Shown piece by piece: positions 49,397 through 58,959 of a DNA stretch of 64,000 nucleotides. Position 1 is the first letter of the stretch; each line of letters begins with the position of its first letter. The notes under the pieces are model-generated. The model was not told the DNA's origin. It saw nothing but the letters and a program-made list of their open reading frames with translations, and ran no database searches. Source of the DNA: Turicibacter sp. TJ11 (lineage in GTDB: Bacteria; Bacillota_I; Bacilli_A; MOL361; Turicibacteraceae). Made by a program: the position numbers and the translations under genes. Location: contig NZ_CP069349.1 in the NCBI RefSeq assembly GCF_021497505.1, positions 769,861 to 833,860 on the forward strand, read 5' to 3'.

Positions 49397-50901
49397 ATGA
49401 CAGAACTTGAACAACACTTAATGGAACAAAATAAGGCACTTCTAGAACAAGTTCGCCAATTAACTGAACAAATTCAGTATCTAAATAAAAAGCTATTTGG
49501 ATCTTCGAGTGAAAAGACTAAAGTAGCCGAAGGCCAAATTTCATTATTTGATCCAGATGATTTTTTGAAGAGACAGAGACAACTGAAGACCAAACCGTCG
49601 AAGAAATCACGTATCGACGTAAAAAACAAAAAGGAAGAAAAGCAGAATTAATCAAAGACTTACCCATTGAAGAAGTTCATTGCCAATTACATGGGGAAGA
49701 CTGCCGATGTATGAATTGTGGAAATGAAATGAAACGAATGGGGAAAAGGATCATTCGTGACGAAGTCTGTTTCGTTCCAGCCCGATTATATAAAAAGCGT
49801 TACATTGCTTATACTTATGCTTGTGATTGTCATGACGAATCTATCGAAGCTAAACCGATTCGTTGTGCCGAAACACCAAAAGCTCCGATTCAAAGAAGCT
49901 TTGCCGGAGCCAGTGTTTTAGCTGAAGTTTTTCATCATAAATACATCTTAAGTATTCCTTGTTATCGCCAGGTATCAGAATGGGCACGCTATGGATTGAG
50001 TGTGAGTGATAAAACCCTCTCTAATTGGATTATTATCGCTAGTCATGATTGGTTACGCCCCATTTATGATTTACTTAGAAAAGCGTTAGTCCAAAATAAG
50101 GTTTTACATGCGGATGAAACACCTTATCAAATCTTAAATCGAACAGATGGTAAATCAGCGACCTCTCAAGCACGGATTTGGTTATTCCGTACCATCAAAA
50201 ATACCGAACATCCTGTGGCGTATTACCATGCCGATCTGACACGTGAACGTGCGGTGGCAACCACCATCTTAGAAGGATTCAAAGGATATCTTCATTGTGA
50301 TGGTTATTCAGGATATAAAAATATCCCGAACATTTCATTAGTTGGGTGTTGGGCCCATGTCAGAAGAAAATTTTTCGAGATACCAGGAAACAACGGAAAA
50401 GCGAAAAAAGCAGTGGAGTACTGCGATCAAATCTTTAGCTTCGAAAAGACTATTAAAGATTTATCTCCTGAGCAACGTCAAAAGCAGCGCCAACTGATCA
50501 TCAAACCTGTTGTGGAAGAATTTTTTGACTGGCTAGAATCGTTCTATGCCATGAAAGGAAAACTTCAAACAGCGGTGATGTATGCCTTAAATCAAAAGGT
50601 AGAACTTTTGCGCTTTTTAGACGATGGAAATCTTGAAGCCTCGAATAATCTAGCTGAACAAGCGATTCGCCCTATCGCGATTGGTCGTAAAAACTACCTC
50701 TTTTCAACCAGTATGAAAGGCGCGACTGCTAATGCGATGGCATACACGATCATTGAGACAGCCAAAGCAAACAGTCTAAATCCGTCTAAATATCTCACTT
50801 ATCTTTTTGAAAAACTGCCAAATGTAGATTTCATACGAAATCCAGACTTGTTGGTGGGCTTTTTGCCATGGGCAAAAAACGTTCAAGAGAATTGTGGATA
50901 G
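49397..50901 (+). pseudogene. IS66 transposase TnpC with a one-base frameshift
   Basis: The first part (TELEQHLMEQNKALLEQVRQ, SSSEKTK) reads in one frame until LFDPDD; the next part reads FEETETTEDQTVEEITYRR in another frame and runs to the end with a CxxC pair (CRCMNCG) and the DDE core (HADETPYQIL, CDGYSGY, NLAEQAIRPIAIGRKNYLFS). The shift lies in the run of six T at 49561-49566; seven T would restore one frame of about 501 codons. A homopolymer contraction or sequencing error explains it. Confidence 0.9.
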
Positions 50902-50913
50902 CGATATAAAATA

Positions 50914-50963
50914 ACAGCTACCAACTCTGTACCTTTAGTTTACAGGATTGGTAGCTTTTTTTG
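50914..50963 (+). terminator. Terminator of the IS66 transposase operon
   Basis: AGCTACCAA/TTGGTAGCT stem with a T run, inside the right end of the element. Confidence 0.7.
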
Positions 50964-50997
50964 TACCCGTGTTATTATTACGTGCTTACTGAACAAG

Positions 50998-51152
50998 CAC
51001 TTGAAAAGTGCCCTGCTATTAAAGCAATCTTTACAGCTGATGAAGAAGCAGCAACCTTTTTAGAGACAGTTAAATCAACACTCGTCTTTCAACCTAGCGT
51101 GTTTTATGCTTGGAAAAAAAACGGTGTTTTCCCAAAAATTTTAAACTATTAA
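50998..51152 (+). pseudogene. 3' part of the IS66-split HD-domain gene
   Basis: Directly after the right target duplication the frame reads ALEKCPAIKAIFTADEEAAT and ends LNY at 51152. It continues the HD protein's last helices, matching the position where such proteins carry an HTAD-like helix. An apparent start codon upstream lies inside the element and has no meaning for the host gene. Confidence 0.88.
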
Positions 51153-51182
51153 AAAGCTGTATCGATTGCGATACAGCTTTTT
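51151..51182. terminator. Bidirectional terminator between HD gene and ECF operon
   Basis: AAAAGCTGTATCG/CGATACAGCTTTT stem with an ATTG loop, A/T runs on both sides, overlapping the ends of the two convergent genes. Confidence 0.9.
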
Positions 51183-52011
51183 AGATAAATGGATTATAAA
51201 AACGTGTGCCATTACTAAAGGTCACCCATAAAAAGACAGCCATTAAGACAATCATACCAATTAAAACAATGACATCCGATTTTTGAAGAGGACGAGCGTT
51301 ATAAAACGTTCGTTTTTTATGTTTTCCAAACGCACGTAATTCCATGGCATAACTAATCGTTTCAATACGTTCTAAGCTTGTTAAAATAAGCGGAAATAAA
51401 ATAGCTCCCATATTTTTCACGCGCTTACTTAGCTTTTCTTTAGAGGATAAATCGATTCCTCTTGCTTGTTGTGCTTGGGCGATTTCAATAAAATCACGCT
51501 GAATATCTGGAATATAACGCATGGCTATTGAAACCGAATAAGCAATTCGATAACTAATTCCTAACTTATTTAATGAGGCAGCAAATTCACTTGGATTCGT
51601 CGTTGCTAAGAAAATGAGCCCGATCGGAATAATGGTTAAGTATTTAATCGTCATATTAAACTGATAGAATAATTGTTCCGTCGTAATGACATAAGGACCG
51701 ATCAGTTTAACTAGATTGTGCTGTGTTCCATAGATGGCGACTCCTTCTAGTGGTGAAAAGAAAAAGACCGCTAGATTATTAAAAAGTAAGAACACTAAAA
51801 TAAAATAAAAAACAAATGCGATATCTTTAAAATCTACTTTTGAAATTTTAAAGATGACAAAGCTTAAAATTAACATACTGACTAAGACACGTGTATCATA
51901 ACTTAACATCGCTGTGATCGACCACAATAAAAAACAAATGAGTTTTGTACTTCCTGTTAAGCGATGAATGGGAGAATCAATGTCAATATAAGCTAATAAT
52001 TTAGCATTCAT
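51181..52011 (-). CDS. ecfT: ECF transporter transmembrane (T) component
   Basis: A 276-residue membrane protein with about five membrane helices and the coupling motifs of EcfT: QARGIDLS and, further on, AMELRAFG, each with the A-R-G or A-R-x-F pattern that contacts the ATPases. The ATG overlaps the stop codon of the ATPase gene (TAATG), so the two are translated together. It forms the energising module with the double ATPase and partners an S component, probably the one encoded just upstream. Confidence 0.93.
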   Translation of the reverse strand: MNAKLLAYIDIDSPIHRLTGSTKLICFLLWSITAMLSYDTRVLVSMLILSFVIFKISKVDFKDIAFVFYFILVFLLFNNLAVFFFSPLEGVAIYGTQHNLVKLIGPYVITTEQLFYQFNMTIKYLTIIPIGLIFLATTNPSEFAASLNKLGISYRIAYSVSIAMRYIPDIQRDFIEIAQAQQARGIDLSSKEKLSKRVKNMGAILFPLILTSLERIETISYAMELRAFGKHKKRTFYNARPLQKSDVIVLIGMIVLMAVFLWVTFSNGTRFYNPFI

Positions 52012-53714
52012 TACGTTCTCACCGCCTTATCACTTGAAATAAACTTACAGATAAATTCAACTGGAGGTAAATCTCCAATTCGATTCGCTAATTCATATAA
52101 TGACGTTCTCTTTAAATGAGCCGTTTTAATTAACTCATCATTCGTTAACACATGCCACGTCCGATCATCACCGACTAACTCACCATGAGTAATCACAAGA
52201 GCACGTGTCGTATACTCAAGCATTAAATGCATGTCGTGAGTAATCATGATAATCGTAATTCCTCGTTCATTGAGTTCTTTTAAAAACTCCATAATTTCCG
52301 TATAGTGCTTTAGATCTTGACCTGCTGTTGGCTCATCTAAAATTAAAATTTCTGGATTTAAAACTAAAATTGAGGCAATCGTTACTCGTTTTTTCTGCCC
52401 AAAACTTAAAGCAGAAATCGGCCAATTACGATAAGGATATAAGCCACAAATTTTTAACGTTTCATACACACGACGTTTGACTTCTTCCTCATTCACCCCA
52501 CGAATACGTAGACCAAAGGCAACTTCATCAAAAATCATCGTTTTTGAAATCATTTGATTTGGATTTTGCATCACTAATCCAATCTTTTCAGCACGTTCTT
52601 TAATCGTTTGTTGACGTAAATCTTCACCTTTAAACTCAATCGTTCCACTGGTTGGTGAATAAAATCCACTAATTAATTTTGAAATCGTTGATTTTCCAGC
52701 CCCATTTTTTCCAACAATACTAATCATTTCGCCTTCATGAATTTTAAAGGAAACGCCTTTTAACGTTTGTTGATTCGGCTGATAACCAAAACTAACCTCT
52801 TTAAATTCTAAAATTATCGGTTGATCGGTCTTTGGTAAATGAACATCCGTCGTTAAAAACCAATTTTTAACCACGTCCGTACATGACGTTAAATCCATCT
52901 GCTCTAGACATTGTGGATTCATTTCCTCTGTAATGGTGCATCCTGCATATTTTAACGCAGTGACATAAAGGGGTTCTCGAATTCCAACGTCTTGAAGTAA
53001 AGAGGAAGCGAGTAATTGATTCGGCGTTAGATCAGCCACAAGTTCACCTTGATTCACCACAATCACTCGGTCAACGGGTTTATATAACACATCTTCTAAA
53101 CGATGTTCAATCATGATAATCGTTTTATTCGTTTGTTTATGAATCTCATCAATTAACGTCATCGTATGAAGTCCCGCTGCAGGATCTAAATTTGCTAACG
53201 GTTCATCAAATAATAAAATATCGATATCATCGACTAAAACACCTGCTAACGTCACACGTTGTTTTTGCCCACCTGATAAATCATGCGGTGAGGATGAAAG
53301 ATGGCCATCCACATCAACTAATTGTGCCACTTTATGAACTGTTTCAATCATCTCTTGTTGAGGAACGACTAAGTTTTCTAACTTAAAGGCAATATCCTCT
53401 TCGACGGTTAATCCAATAAATTGATCATCTGGATTTTGTAACACCGTTCCTACTTCATTTGAACGTTCAAAAATATTATGATTTAAAGCATTTTGCCCTT
53501 TAATTTTAAAGGCTCCACTTGTTGTTCCTTTATAAATATTTGGAATTAATCCATTAATACAGTGCGCAATCGTACTTTTTCCTGATCCAGAAGGTCCAAC
53601 AATCACAACCTTCTCGCCCTCATAAATTTTTAGATTAATATTTTTAAGCGTTGGGCTTGACTGAACTCGATATTGAAAGCTAAAATTTTCGAATTCAATG
53701 ACTGGCTTTCGCAT
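52011..53714 (-). CDS. ECF transporter ATPase, two fused ABC domains (EcfA-EcfA', YkoD-like)
   Basis: About 567 residues with two complete ABC domains. Domain 1: Walker A GPSGSGKST, signature LSGGQKQRVTLAG, Walker B ILLFDEPLANLDP. Domain 2: Walker A GKNGAGKST, signature-like LSFGQKKRVTIAS, Walker B ILILDEPTAGQD. Fusing the two ECF ATPases in one chain is typical of YkoD-type systems. The ATG at 53714 is preferred because AAAGG lies nine bases before it; another ATG at 53723 is in frame. It powers uptake by the EcfT/S complex in the membrane. Confidence 0.93.
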   Translation of the reverse strand: MRKPVIEFENFSFQYRVQSSPTLKNINLKIYEGEKVVIVGPSGSGKSTIAHCINGLIPNIYKGTTSGAFKIKGQNALNHNIFERSNEVGTVLQNPDDQFIGLTVEEDIAFKLENLVVPQQEMIETVHKVAQLVDVDGHLSSSPHDLSGGQKQRVTLAGVLVDDIDILLFDEPLANLDPAAGLHTMTLIDEIHKQTNKTIIMIEHRLEDVLYKPVDRVIVVNQGELVADLTPNQLLASSLLQDVGIREPLYVTALKYAGCTITEEMNPQCLEQMDLTSCTDVVKNWFLTTDVHLPKTDQPIILEFKEVSFGYQPNQQTLKGVSFKIHEGEMISIVGKNGAGKSTISKLISGFYSPTSGTIEFKGEDLRQQTIKERAEKIGLVMQNPNQMISKTMIFDEVAFGLRIRGVNEEEVKRRVYETLKICGLYPYRNWPISALSFGQKKRVTIASILVLNPEILILDEPTAGQDLKHYTEIMEFLKELNERGITIIMITHDMHLMLEYTTRALVITHGELVGDDRTWHVLTNDELIKTAHLKRTSLYELANRIGDLPPVEFICKFISSDKAVRT

Positions 53715-53875
53715 ACGCTTCATCCTTTCTCTTCTTACTCGTAAGATGAGTTAAAATCAACTTTATATCTGTGATAAAACTCATGTTAACTCATCTTAAA
53801 AATGGTCAACTTTTATATTATAACATACTTTTTTGTCGAATAACGATTGAAAAAGCTTACAACTATTTCCAAAAT

Positions 53876-53906
53876 AAAAATTGAGGGATCCCTCCCTCAA
53901 TTTTAG
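53876..53906 (-). terminator. Terminator between S-component gene and ATPase gene
   Basis: ATTGAGGG/CCCTCAAT stem with A/T runs, overlapping the end of the S-component gene. It could lower transcription into the ATPase and T genes, or these may have their own promoter in the following 160 bases. Confidence 0.7.
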
Positions 53907-54457
53907 TCTTCCATCATTAAACTTCCTTTTGGTATACGTGTTTTTGCATACGTCGTGACAAGTAACGATCCTAAGATACCAATGCTCACCATATTCACAC
54001 ATCCAGCAACGATTCCTTGTAAATACACTTTATCCGCTGGTTCTGCATAAATCAAAACATCGAGTGTTGGAGCAATGATGAACCATCCGATAATATTAGC
54101 CACAATTTGTGTTAAATTGAACTTAATTAATTCTTTAACTCCAAAAATTCCATCTTCAATGCTAATTTGCTTAGAAGCAAGTCCAATCACTAAGCCAATC
54201 ATAGCTGAAGCAAGAATCCAACTCATCCATGGAGAACCAAAAATTAAAACATCTTTTAAAAAGTGCCCGATGAGTCCCGTGGCAAATCCAGCTAAAGGTC
54301 CATATAAAAGGGCAATTAACGCTAAAATCGCATATGACGTCTCTAAACTCGTATTCGGAATCCCTGTTGGAATCGAAGCAAATCGTGATAACACCACAAA
54401 AATGGCAGATCCAATCCCGATCGCCACAACGGTTTTAATTGGTAATTTTTTATTCAT
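53903..54457 (-). CDS. ECF transporter S component, UPF0397-like
   Basis: A 184-residue membrane protein with five to six helices. The N-terminus [20 protein letters not shown], then [20 protein letters not shown], and [13 protein letters not shown] match the UPF0397 type of substrate-binding S components. The ligand (a vitamin precursor or similar) is not known from sequence. It lies in front of the fused ATPase and EcfT genes, separated by a terminator, and has its own strong promoter. Confidence 0.85.
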   Translation of the reverse strand: MNKKLPIKTVVAIGIGSAIFVVLSRFASIPTGIPNTSLETSYAILALIALLYGPLAGFATGLIGHFLKDVLIFGSPWMSWILASAMIGLVIGLASKQISIEDGIFGVKELIKFNLTQIVANIIGWFIIAPTLDVLIYAEPADKVYLQGIVAGCVNMVSIGILGSLLVTTYAKTRIPKGSLMMED

Positions 54458-54509
54458 TAAACTATCTCCTTAATTCTCATTCAATAATCGACATTTTTAT
54501 CTATTCTTT

Positions 54510-54538
54510 AGTATATAAGGAGATGTTTATACTGTCAA
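54510..54538 (-). promoter_or_regulatory. Strong sigma-A-type promoter of the S-component gene
   Basis: On the minus strand TTGACA, 17 bases, TATACT, followed about 50 bases later by the gene with AAGGAG before its ATG. Confidence 0.8.
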
Positions 54539-54574
54539 TAAACAAACGAATACTTGCTGTAGCGAAACGATCAG

Positions 54575-54600
54575 AAAAAGACATAGGCTATCCTATGTCT
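54575..54600 (-). terminator. Terminator of the BaiN-like gene
   Basis: AGACATAGG/CCTATGTCT stem with a four-base loop and a T run on the minus strand, at the stop codon. Confidence 0.8.
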
Positions 54601-55826
54601 CATGATTTATTAATCGCTTGTGCGGCGATATATGCCATCGACATGGCAGCTTGGATATTATAACCACCCGTATCACCATCGATATCTAACACTTCACCGA
54701 TAAAATAAAGCTGACTCACCTTTTTAGACTCCATCGTCTTTGGAGAAATCTCTTTGATCGAAACGCCACCTGTTGTTACCATCGCAACGTGATAACCACC
54801 TAATTCTTTAACTTCCATTTCATATTCCGTTAAATGTTTTAAAAGATTTTGACGGGTTGCCTTTGTTAGTTCAGCACATTTTAAATCATCAGAAATCTCA
54901 CATAATTCTAGAATTTTATCAGCAAATCGTTTCGTTAAATTTAACTCACGAACAACGGATTTAACTAGCGCTTTCCCCCCTTGATTTAACTTCTTAGTTA
55001 AATCACTTCTAAATTCGTCAATAGACGCTGCACCAACAAAGTTACACTTAATGACATCTCCTGATTGCATAAATCGAGAATTATTAATAATTCCAGGCCC
55101 TGAAACACCCGTATGCGTTAAAAGAAAATCCCCTTGATAAGATCCAATCTTTTTACCTTGACGCCATAACGTATAGGATAAGTCTTCAAACGATGTTCCT
55201 GACATATCGCTTAGTTCATAATTTTTAATTTTTAATGGCGTTAATGCCGGTTTTGTTGGAATAATTTTATGTCCTAATGACTTCGCCCAAACATACCCTT
55301 CTCCCGTTGAACCGGTATGAGGATAACTTAATCCCCCTGTTGCGACGATCACAACCGGACTTTCATAATCGCCTTGTGACGTTTTAAGATGAAATAAATC
55401 GTCAACTTTTTCTAATGATTCGACTTTCGTTTCATAACACATTTGAACGTGACGTTTTTGGCACTCTTGTAATAAAACATTTAACACATCCTGTGATTTG
55501 TCTGATTTAGGAAATACTTTTCCTTTTTCTGTCGTTCTAAATTCAAGCCCACGTTTTCTAAAGAAGTTTAATAAATCTTCATTTTGAAACGTTAAAAGTG
55601 CGTGCTTTAAAAACTTAGCATTTGGGCCATAGCACGTTAAAAAATGCTCGATATCTCCGGCTTGAGTGATATTACATTTTCCTGCACCCGCCATGAGTAA
55701 TTTACGACCACATGATTTATTTTTTTCTAAAAGGGCGACCTTTTTATTTTTATTTGCCGCACACATGATCGCAGCAAATAAACCTGCCGGTCCACCACCA
55801 ATAATGATCACATCATATTTATTCAC
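54600..55826 (-). CDS. BaiN/RdsA-like FAD-dependent oxidoreductase (HI0933 family)
   Basis: A 408-residue flavoprotein with an N-terminal dinucleotide-binding motif (VIIGGGPAGLFAAIMCAANK), the family's CGRKLLMAGAGKCNIT near residue 40, VVIVATGGLSYPHTGSTGEG in the middle and the C-terminal GEVLDIDGDTGGYNIQAAMS. HI0933-type proteins are widespread; one member, BaiN, reduces bile acid intermediates, but most have no known substrate, so the name does not prove bile acid activity. The gene is monocistronic. Confidence 0.9.
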   Translation of the reverse strand: MNKYDVIIIGGGPAGLFAAIMCAANKNKKVALLEKNKSCGRKLLMAGAGKCNITQAGDIEHFLTCYGPNAKFLKHALLTFQNEDLLNFFRKRGLEFRTTEKGKVFPKSDKSQDVLNVLLQECQKRHVQMCYETKVESLEKVDDLFHLKTSQGDYESPVVIVATGGLSYPHTGSTGEGYVWAKSLGHKIIPTKPALTPLKIKNYELSDMSGTSFEDLSYTLWRQGKKIGSYQGDFLLTHTGVSGPGIINNSRFMQSGDVIKCNFVGAASIDEFRSDLTKKLNQGGKALVKSVVRELNLTKRFADKILELCEISDDLKCAELTKATRQNLLKHLTEYEMEVKELGGYHVAMVTTGGVSIKEISPKTMESKKVSQLYFIGEVLDIDGDTGGYNIQAAMSMAYIAAQAINKS

Positions 55827-55897
55827 TCGTTAATCCTCCGATTCGTTGATTATTTTCATCATTGTATTATACATTTTCTTTTTAAGTCAAGATAAAG

Positions 55898-55923
55898 AAA
55901 AACTAGCATACTTGCTAGTTTTT
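55898..55923. terminator. Terminator between the hypothetical gene and the BaiN-like gene
   Basis: AAAAACTAGC/GCTAGTTTTT stem with a six-base loop, symmetrical A and T runs. Confidence 0.8.
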
Positions 55924-56069
55924 CCACCTCTTCCACCATCTGGATTAATCGATCAAAGTCTCCACTGATTAATGATTGAATCTATCTCATCTCAAAGTCA
56001 TTTAGCTCTTCTAAGTAACCCAGTCTCTGACCTCTAAAATCAAGGCATTCACCCCTAGAGGGTGACATA
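55910..56069 (-). pseudogene. Possible decayed coding fragment
   Basis: One minus-strand frame reads LGYLEELNDFEMR, a stop, then IQSLISGDFDRLIQMVEEVE, which looks like helical protein of the amphipathic kind. There is no start or ribosome binding site. I cannot name a family; it may be the tail of a lost gene between 56085 and the terminator. Confidence 0.3.
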
Positions 56070-56084
56070 GCGTCAACAAAATGT

Positions 56085-57086
56085 CTAATTCATAAGACCT
56101 AGATGAGCATCATACCATTGAATATCAACATGTTCAAGCAAATGATGCGCACATTGTTGTAGCGTCAGGTGACGATACTGGCCTTTTTCTAGTTCTTGAT
56201 AAAATAACAACGCCACTTGATAATGCCCCGATTGATAGTCCTTTAAATAATCCTGAGGGTTCTCAAGTATTCCCCATTCTTGACTAATATGCACAGTCAT
56301 CGCTAATTTAATGGTCGTTTCAATATAATCAAAAATAGAGGCATGATTCTCTTTCACCTTTTTATAAATTATCATCAATTCCTTATTTCGTTTGACCTTT
56401 CGTTCATAACCTCTTGGTTTCGTGAGTGGGCAGTCAGATTTAAGATAAGTTTCCACCCAATCGTACATGAATGTTTGAAAAGAACACGTCTGTGAAACCA
56501 TTAATTTTTGATGAACCCAGTCGACTCGATCAGTATCGATGCAACTTAAAATATAAATGATTTGATCTTGAGGTCCAAATCGCTTCGAAAGATTTAATGA
56601 ATGGATGTCCTTTGAATACTCTTTTATTTTTTGATTAACTAACGGTAGGCAAGAATGTAACCAATACGTTTTAAATTTCGCCTTTTCTAATCTTTGAATG
56701 AGTGGTCCTACTTTAAGTAAAATCGATTCTGCCTCACTTTTTAAAAACTTTTTATATTCTTTTGAAGCATCTTGATAAGAAGCAGTCCTTTTATACTGAT
56801 GAATTAAGTATTTAGGGCTTGCTAATAGCTCAGAAAATTGTAAATCATTAAATTCAGGATCGGCTGTTAATAAAGGAATTAAAACTTCAGCTATCGTTTC
56901 AAATTTCATTAAACGTTTACGAATATGTTGTAATGTTTTTTCGTGATCATCACCTAAAAACTCTTCAAAATAACAAACCATCTCTTCATTCGGTAAGGCA
57001 CGTGGTGTAAATAAGTGATCTAAAAAATGAAGCACATCTAATGTATAAGATGGCTCAAAAATGACGGACATTTTTTGTTCTTGCAT
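56085..57086 (-). CDS. Hypothetical protein, 333 residues
   Basis: I do not recognise the family. The protein is soluble, mainly helical, rich in aromatic and basic residues (for example YERKVKRNKELMIIYKKVKE), without signal peptide, membrane segments or a catalytic motif that I can identify. The ATG at 57086 is preferred because AGGGGG lies nine bases upstream; the frame also has an ATG at 57110 without such a site. It is flanked by a terminator and an ISL3 element. Codon use resembles the neighbours. Confidence 0.7.
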   Translation of the reverse strand: MQEQKMSVIFEPSYTLDVLHFLDHLFTPRALPNEEMVCYFEEFLGDDHEKTLQHIRKRLMKFETIAEVLIPLLTADPEFNDLQFSELLASPKYLIHQYKRTASYQDASKEYKKFLKSEAESILLKVGPLIQRLEKAKFKTYWLHSCLPLVNQKIKEYSKDIHSLNLSKRFGPQDQIIYILSCIDTDRVDWVHQKLMVSQTCSFQTFMYDWVETYLKSDCPLTKPRGYERKVKRNKELMIIYKKVKENHASIFDYIETTIKLAMTVHISQEWGILENPQDYLKDYQSGHYQVALLFYQELEKGQYRHLTLQQCAHHLLEHVDIQWYDAHLGLMN

Positions 57087-57323
57087 GAAGCCAATCCCCC
57101 TGTAAATCATTGTATTTGTATTTTATCATAAAATATCCTAATAATAAATGACACATTCTAAAGATCTATTTATAAATTAAATTGTACACCGTTATCGTCA
57201 AAAAACAGATCAAACATAGAAACGAACGTATTCTTCATTTTAATCATCAGTCAATAAAGTCGTTCTAAAAGTAATCTGTATTTGTGATTTAAACCATTGA
57301 GCATGATAACCTGTTATAAAGAT

Positions 57324-58809
57324 GGTTCTATAATATTTGGTGTTGCTGATGAAGCAACGCCTCTTTTTATGGCATAAAAAAAGAGACATCCCGTCTCCGT
57401 CCTGTTACAATGTTATCGGCTAAAAAACAATAGAAAGGATGGATTGGATGTCTCACTCCTATTTTACTAGAAAACTCTTAAATATTAAAGACAAACAGAT
57501 CACCTTTGAAGAAGATTATTTTGAAGAGGTGAAGATTCATGGTGTGACTAGCTTCATTTTTAAAGGCATTTTATCTTATCAACCCACTCATTGCGAACAC
57601 TGTGGGACACTATTTGATTCAAAGTTCAAAAAACATGGGTTTAAAACCTCTCGAATTGTCATTCCTAAAGTTTCACTCCATGATACTTATTTAGATTTAA
57701 AGAAACAACGTTACTACTGTGGGCATTGCCAATCTACCTTCACTCTAAAAACATCGATTGTTGAAAAGAACTGCTTCATTTCTTACAACACCAAACATGC
57801 CATTGCGTTAGAAGCACAAAATAAAATCTCGGAGTCAGATATTGCCCGTCGTCATCAAGTCTCTCATTCAACTGTGAATCGCATCATCCATAGCTTTTAT
57901 GAGTCACAAAACTTAAACTTTAATTTTTTGCCTGAAAACCTTTGTTTTGATGAGTTTAAATCCGTTAAATCTGCCCAGGGGCATATGTCCTTTATCTTTT
58001 GCGATGCCGATACGAAACAAATCATTGATATCATTGAAGATCGACGTTTAAGTTCCCTTCAAACCTATTTTAAACGATATACCCAAGAAGCACGTTCTCG
58101 TGTCAAACATATTGTCATTGATATGTACGCCCCTTATATCAGCTTAATTAAGGAGCTTTTTCCTCAGGCCAAAATTGTCCTCGATCCATTCCATCTCGTT
58201 CAACATATTTCTCGTGCGTTAAATAAAACAAGGATTCGATTCATGAAACAATTCAAAAAACACAGTCGTAAATTTAAACGTTACTGGCGCTTATTCTTAA
58301 AGTCCCACACGTTAATTAATACCACCACTTATCGCTCCGTTTACTGTTTCAAACAACCGATGCGAGAAATTGATATCCTAAACTTTTTACTTGATTTATC
58401 TCCTGAATTAAAAGCAACCTATGATCTTTATCAAGACTTACTCTTCGCTCTTCAAACCAAAAACTTAGAGCGATTCCATCACTTACTTCAAGCTAAATAT
58501 CCTCTGATTTCTCCTGAATTCCAAACCGCTTTTCAAACGTTTAAAACGTACCAGTCTTATATTGAAAACACACTGACCACTTCGTATACCAATGGTCCCA
58601 TTGAAGGGATTAACAATAAAATTAAAGTCATTAAACGAATCGCTTTTGGCTATCGTAGTTTCTACCATTTTAAATCAAGAATTCTTATCACTCAAAACCT
58701 AACCAAACCCAAAGTAAAAATCCTAGCAGCTTAGCCACTAGGATTTCGATTTAAGTCACTCATTGTAATAGGTTAAAAATTAATCAGCAACACTATTTGA
58801 CAAAGAGCC
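57324..58809. mobile_element. ISL3-family insertion sequence, about 1.49 kb
   Basis: The ends are imperfect 27-base inverted repeats: the right end reads GGCTCTTTGTCAAATAGTG (minus strand), the left GGTTCTATAATATTTGGTG, both continuing TTGCTGAT. GGCTCTTTGTCAAA-type ends are characteristic of ISL3 elements. One intact transposase gene is inside. I could not find a perfect 8-bp duplication next to the ends. A deleted relative lies at 2098-2370. Confidence 0.85.
57448..58734 (+). CDS. ISL3-family transposase
   Basis: A protein of about 428 residues with an N-terminal zinc-finger region (CEHCGTLFDSKFKKHG and CGHCQSTF), a helix-turn-helix (ARRHQVSHSTVNRIIHSF) and the DDE core: FDEFKSVKSAQG, IDMYAPYISLIKELFP with FHLVQHISRALN, and the glutamate in NGPIEGINNKIKVIKR. 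Complete and probably active. The ATG at 57448 has AAAGG nine bases before it; an ATG at 57439 is also in frame. Confidence 0.95.
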   Translation: MSHSYFTRKLLNIKDKQITFEEDYFEEVKIHGVTSFIFKGILSYQPTHCEHCGTLFDSKFKKHGFKTSRIVIPKVSLHDTYLDLKKQRYYCGHCQSTFTLKTSIVEKNCFISYNTKHAIALEAQNKISESDIARRHQVSHSTVNRIIHSFYESQNLNFNFLPENLCFDEFKSVKSAQGHMSFIFCDADTKQIIDIIEDRRLSSLQTYFKRYTQEARSRVKHIVIDMYAPYISLIKELFPQAKIVLDPFHLVQHISRALNKTRIRFMKQFKKHSRKFKRYWRLFLKSHTLINTTTYRSVYCFKQPMREIDILNFLLDLSPELKATYDLYQDLLFALQTKNLERFHHLLQAKYPLISPEFQTAFQTFKTYQSYIENTLTTSYTNGPIEGINNKIKVIKRIAFGYRSFYHFKSRILITQNLTKPKVKILAA

Positions 58810-58857
58810 ATCATTTAAAGTAATAAAACAGTTAATTTGACACTTTAATCTACAAAA

Positions 58858-58893
58858 AACGAGCCTATCCTTTTAATTATAGGCTCCTTTTTG
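58858..58893. terminator. Terminator of the pot operon
   Basis: GAGCCTAT/ATAGGCTC stem with a ten-base loop and a T run on the minus strand (A and T runs on both sides), between potD and the ISL3 element. Confidence 0.85.
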
Positions 58894-58959
58894 AGTTTTT
58901 TAACATAGCAACTAAAAAGTGTCAATGGACCACTCATCATCCTAAAAAAGCCATAGACG

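Larger units (their letters stand above)
48665..50989. mobile_element. IS66-family element with tnpA, tnpB and tnpC, 2325 bp
   Basis: The ends are inverted repeats GTAAGCACGTAATA and TATTACGTGCTTAC, starting with the IS66 signature GTAA, bounded by a perfect 8-bp duplication TGAACAAG. Three genes follow the usual tnpA-tnpB-tnpC order. tnpC carries a one-base deletion, so this copy is probably inactive. It differs from the IS66 element at 25089, which has only tnpC and other ends. Confidence 0.93.

Noticed and set aside
54600-55826. Bile acid metabolism gene baiN
   Set aside because: Only general HI0933-family motifs are present and no other bai gene is nearby.
57313-58820. 8-bp target duplication of the ISL3 element
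   Set aside because: The best flanking match (TTATAAAG and ATTTAAAG) has two mismatches and does not sit symmetrically at the ends.
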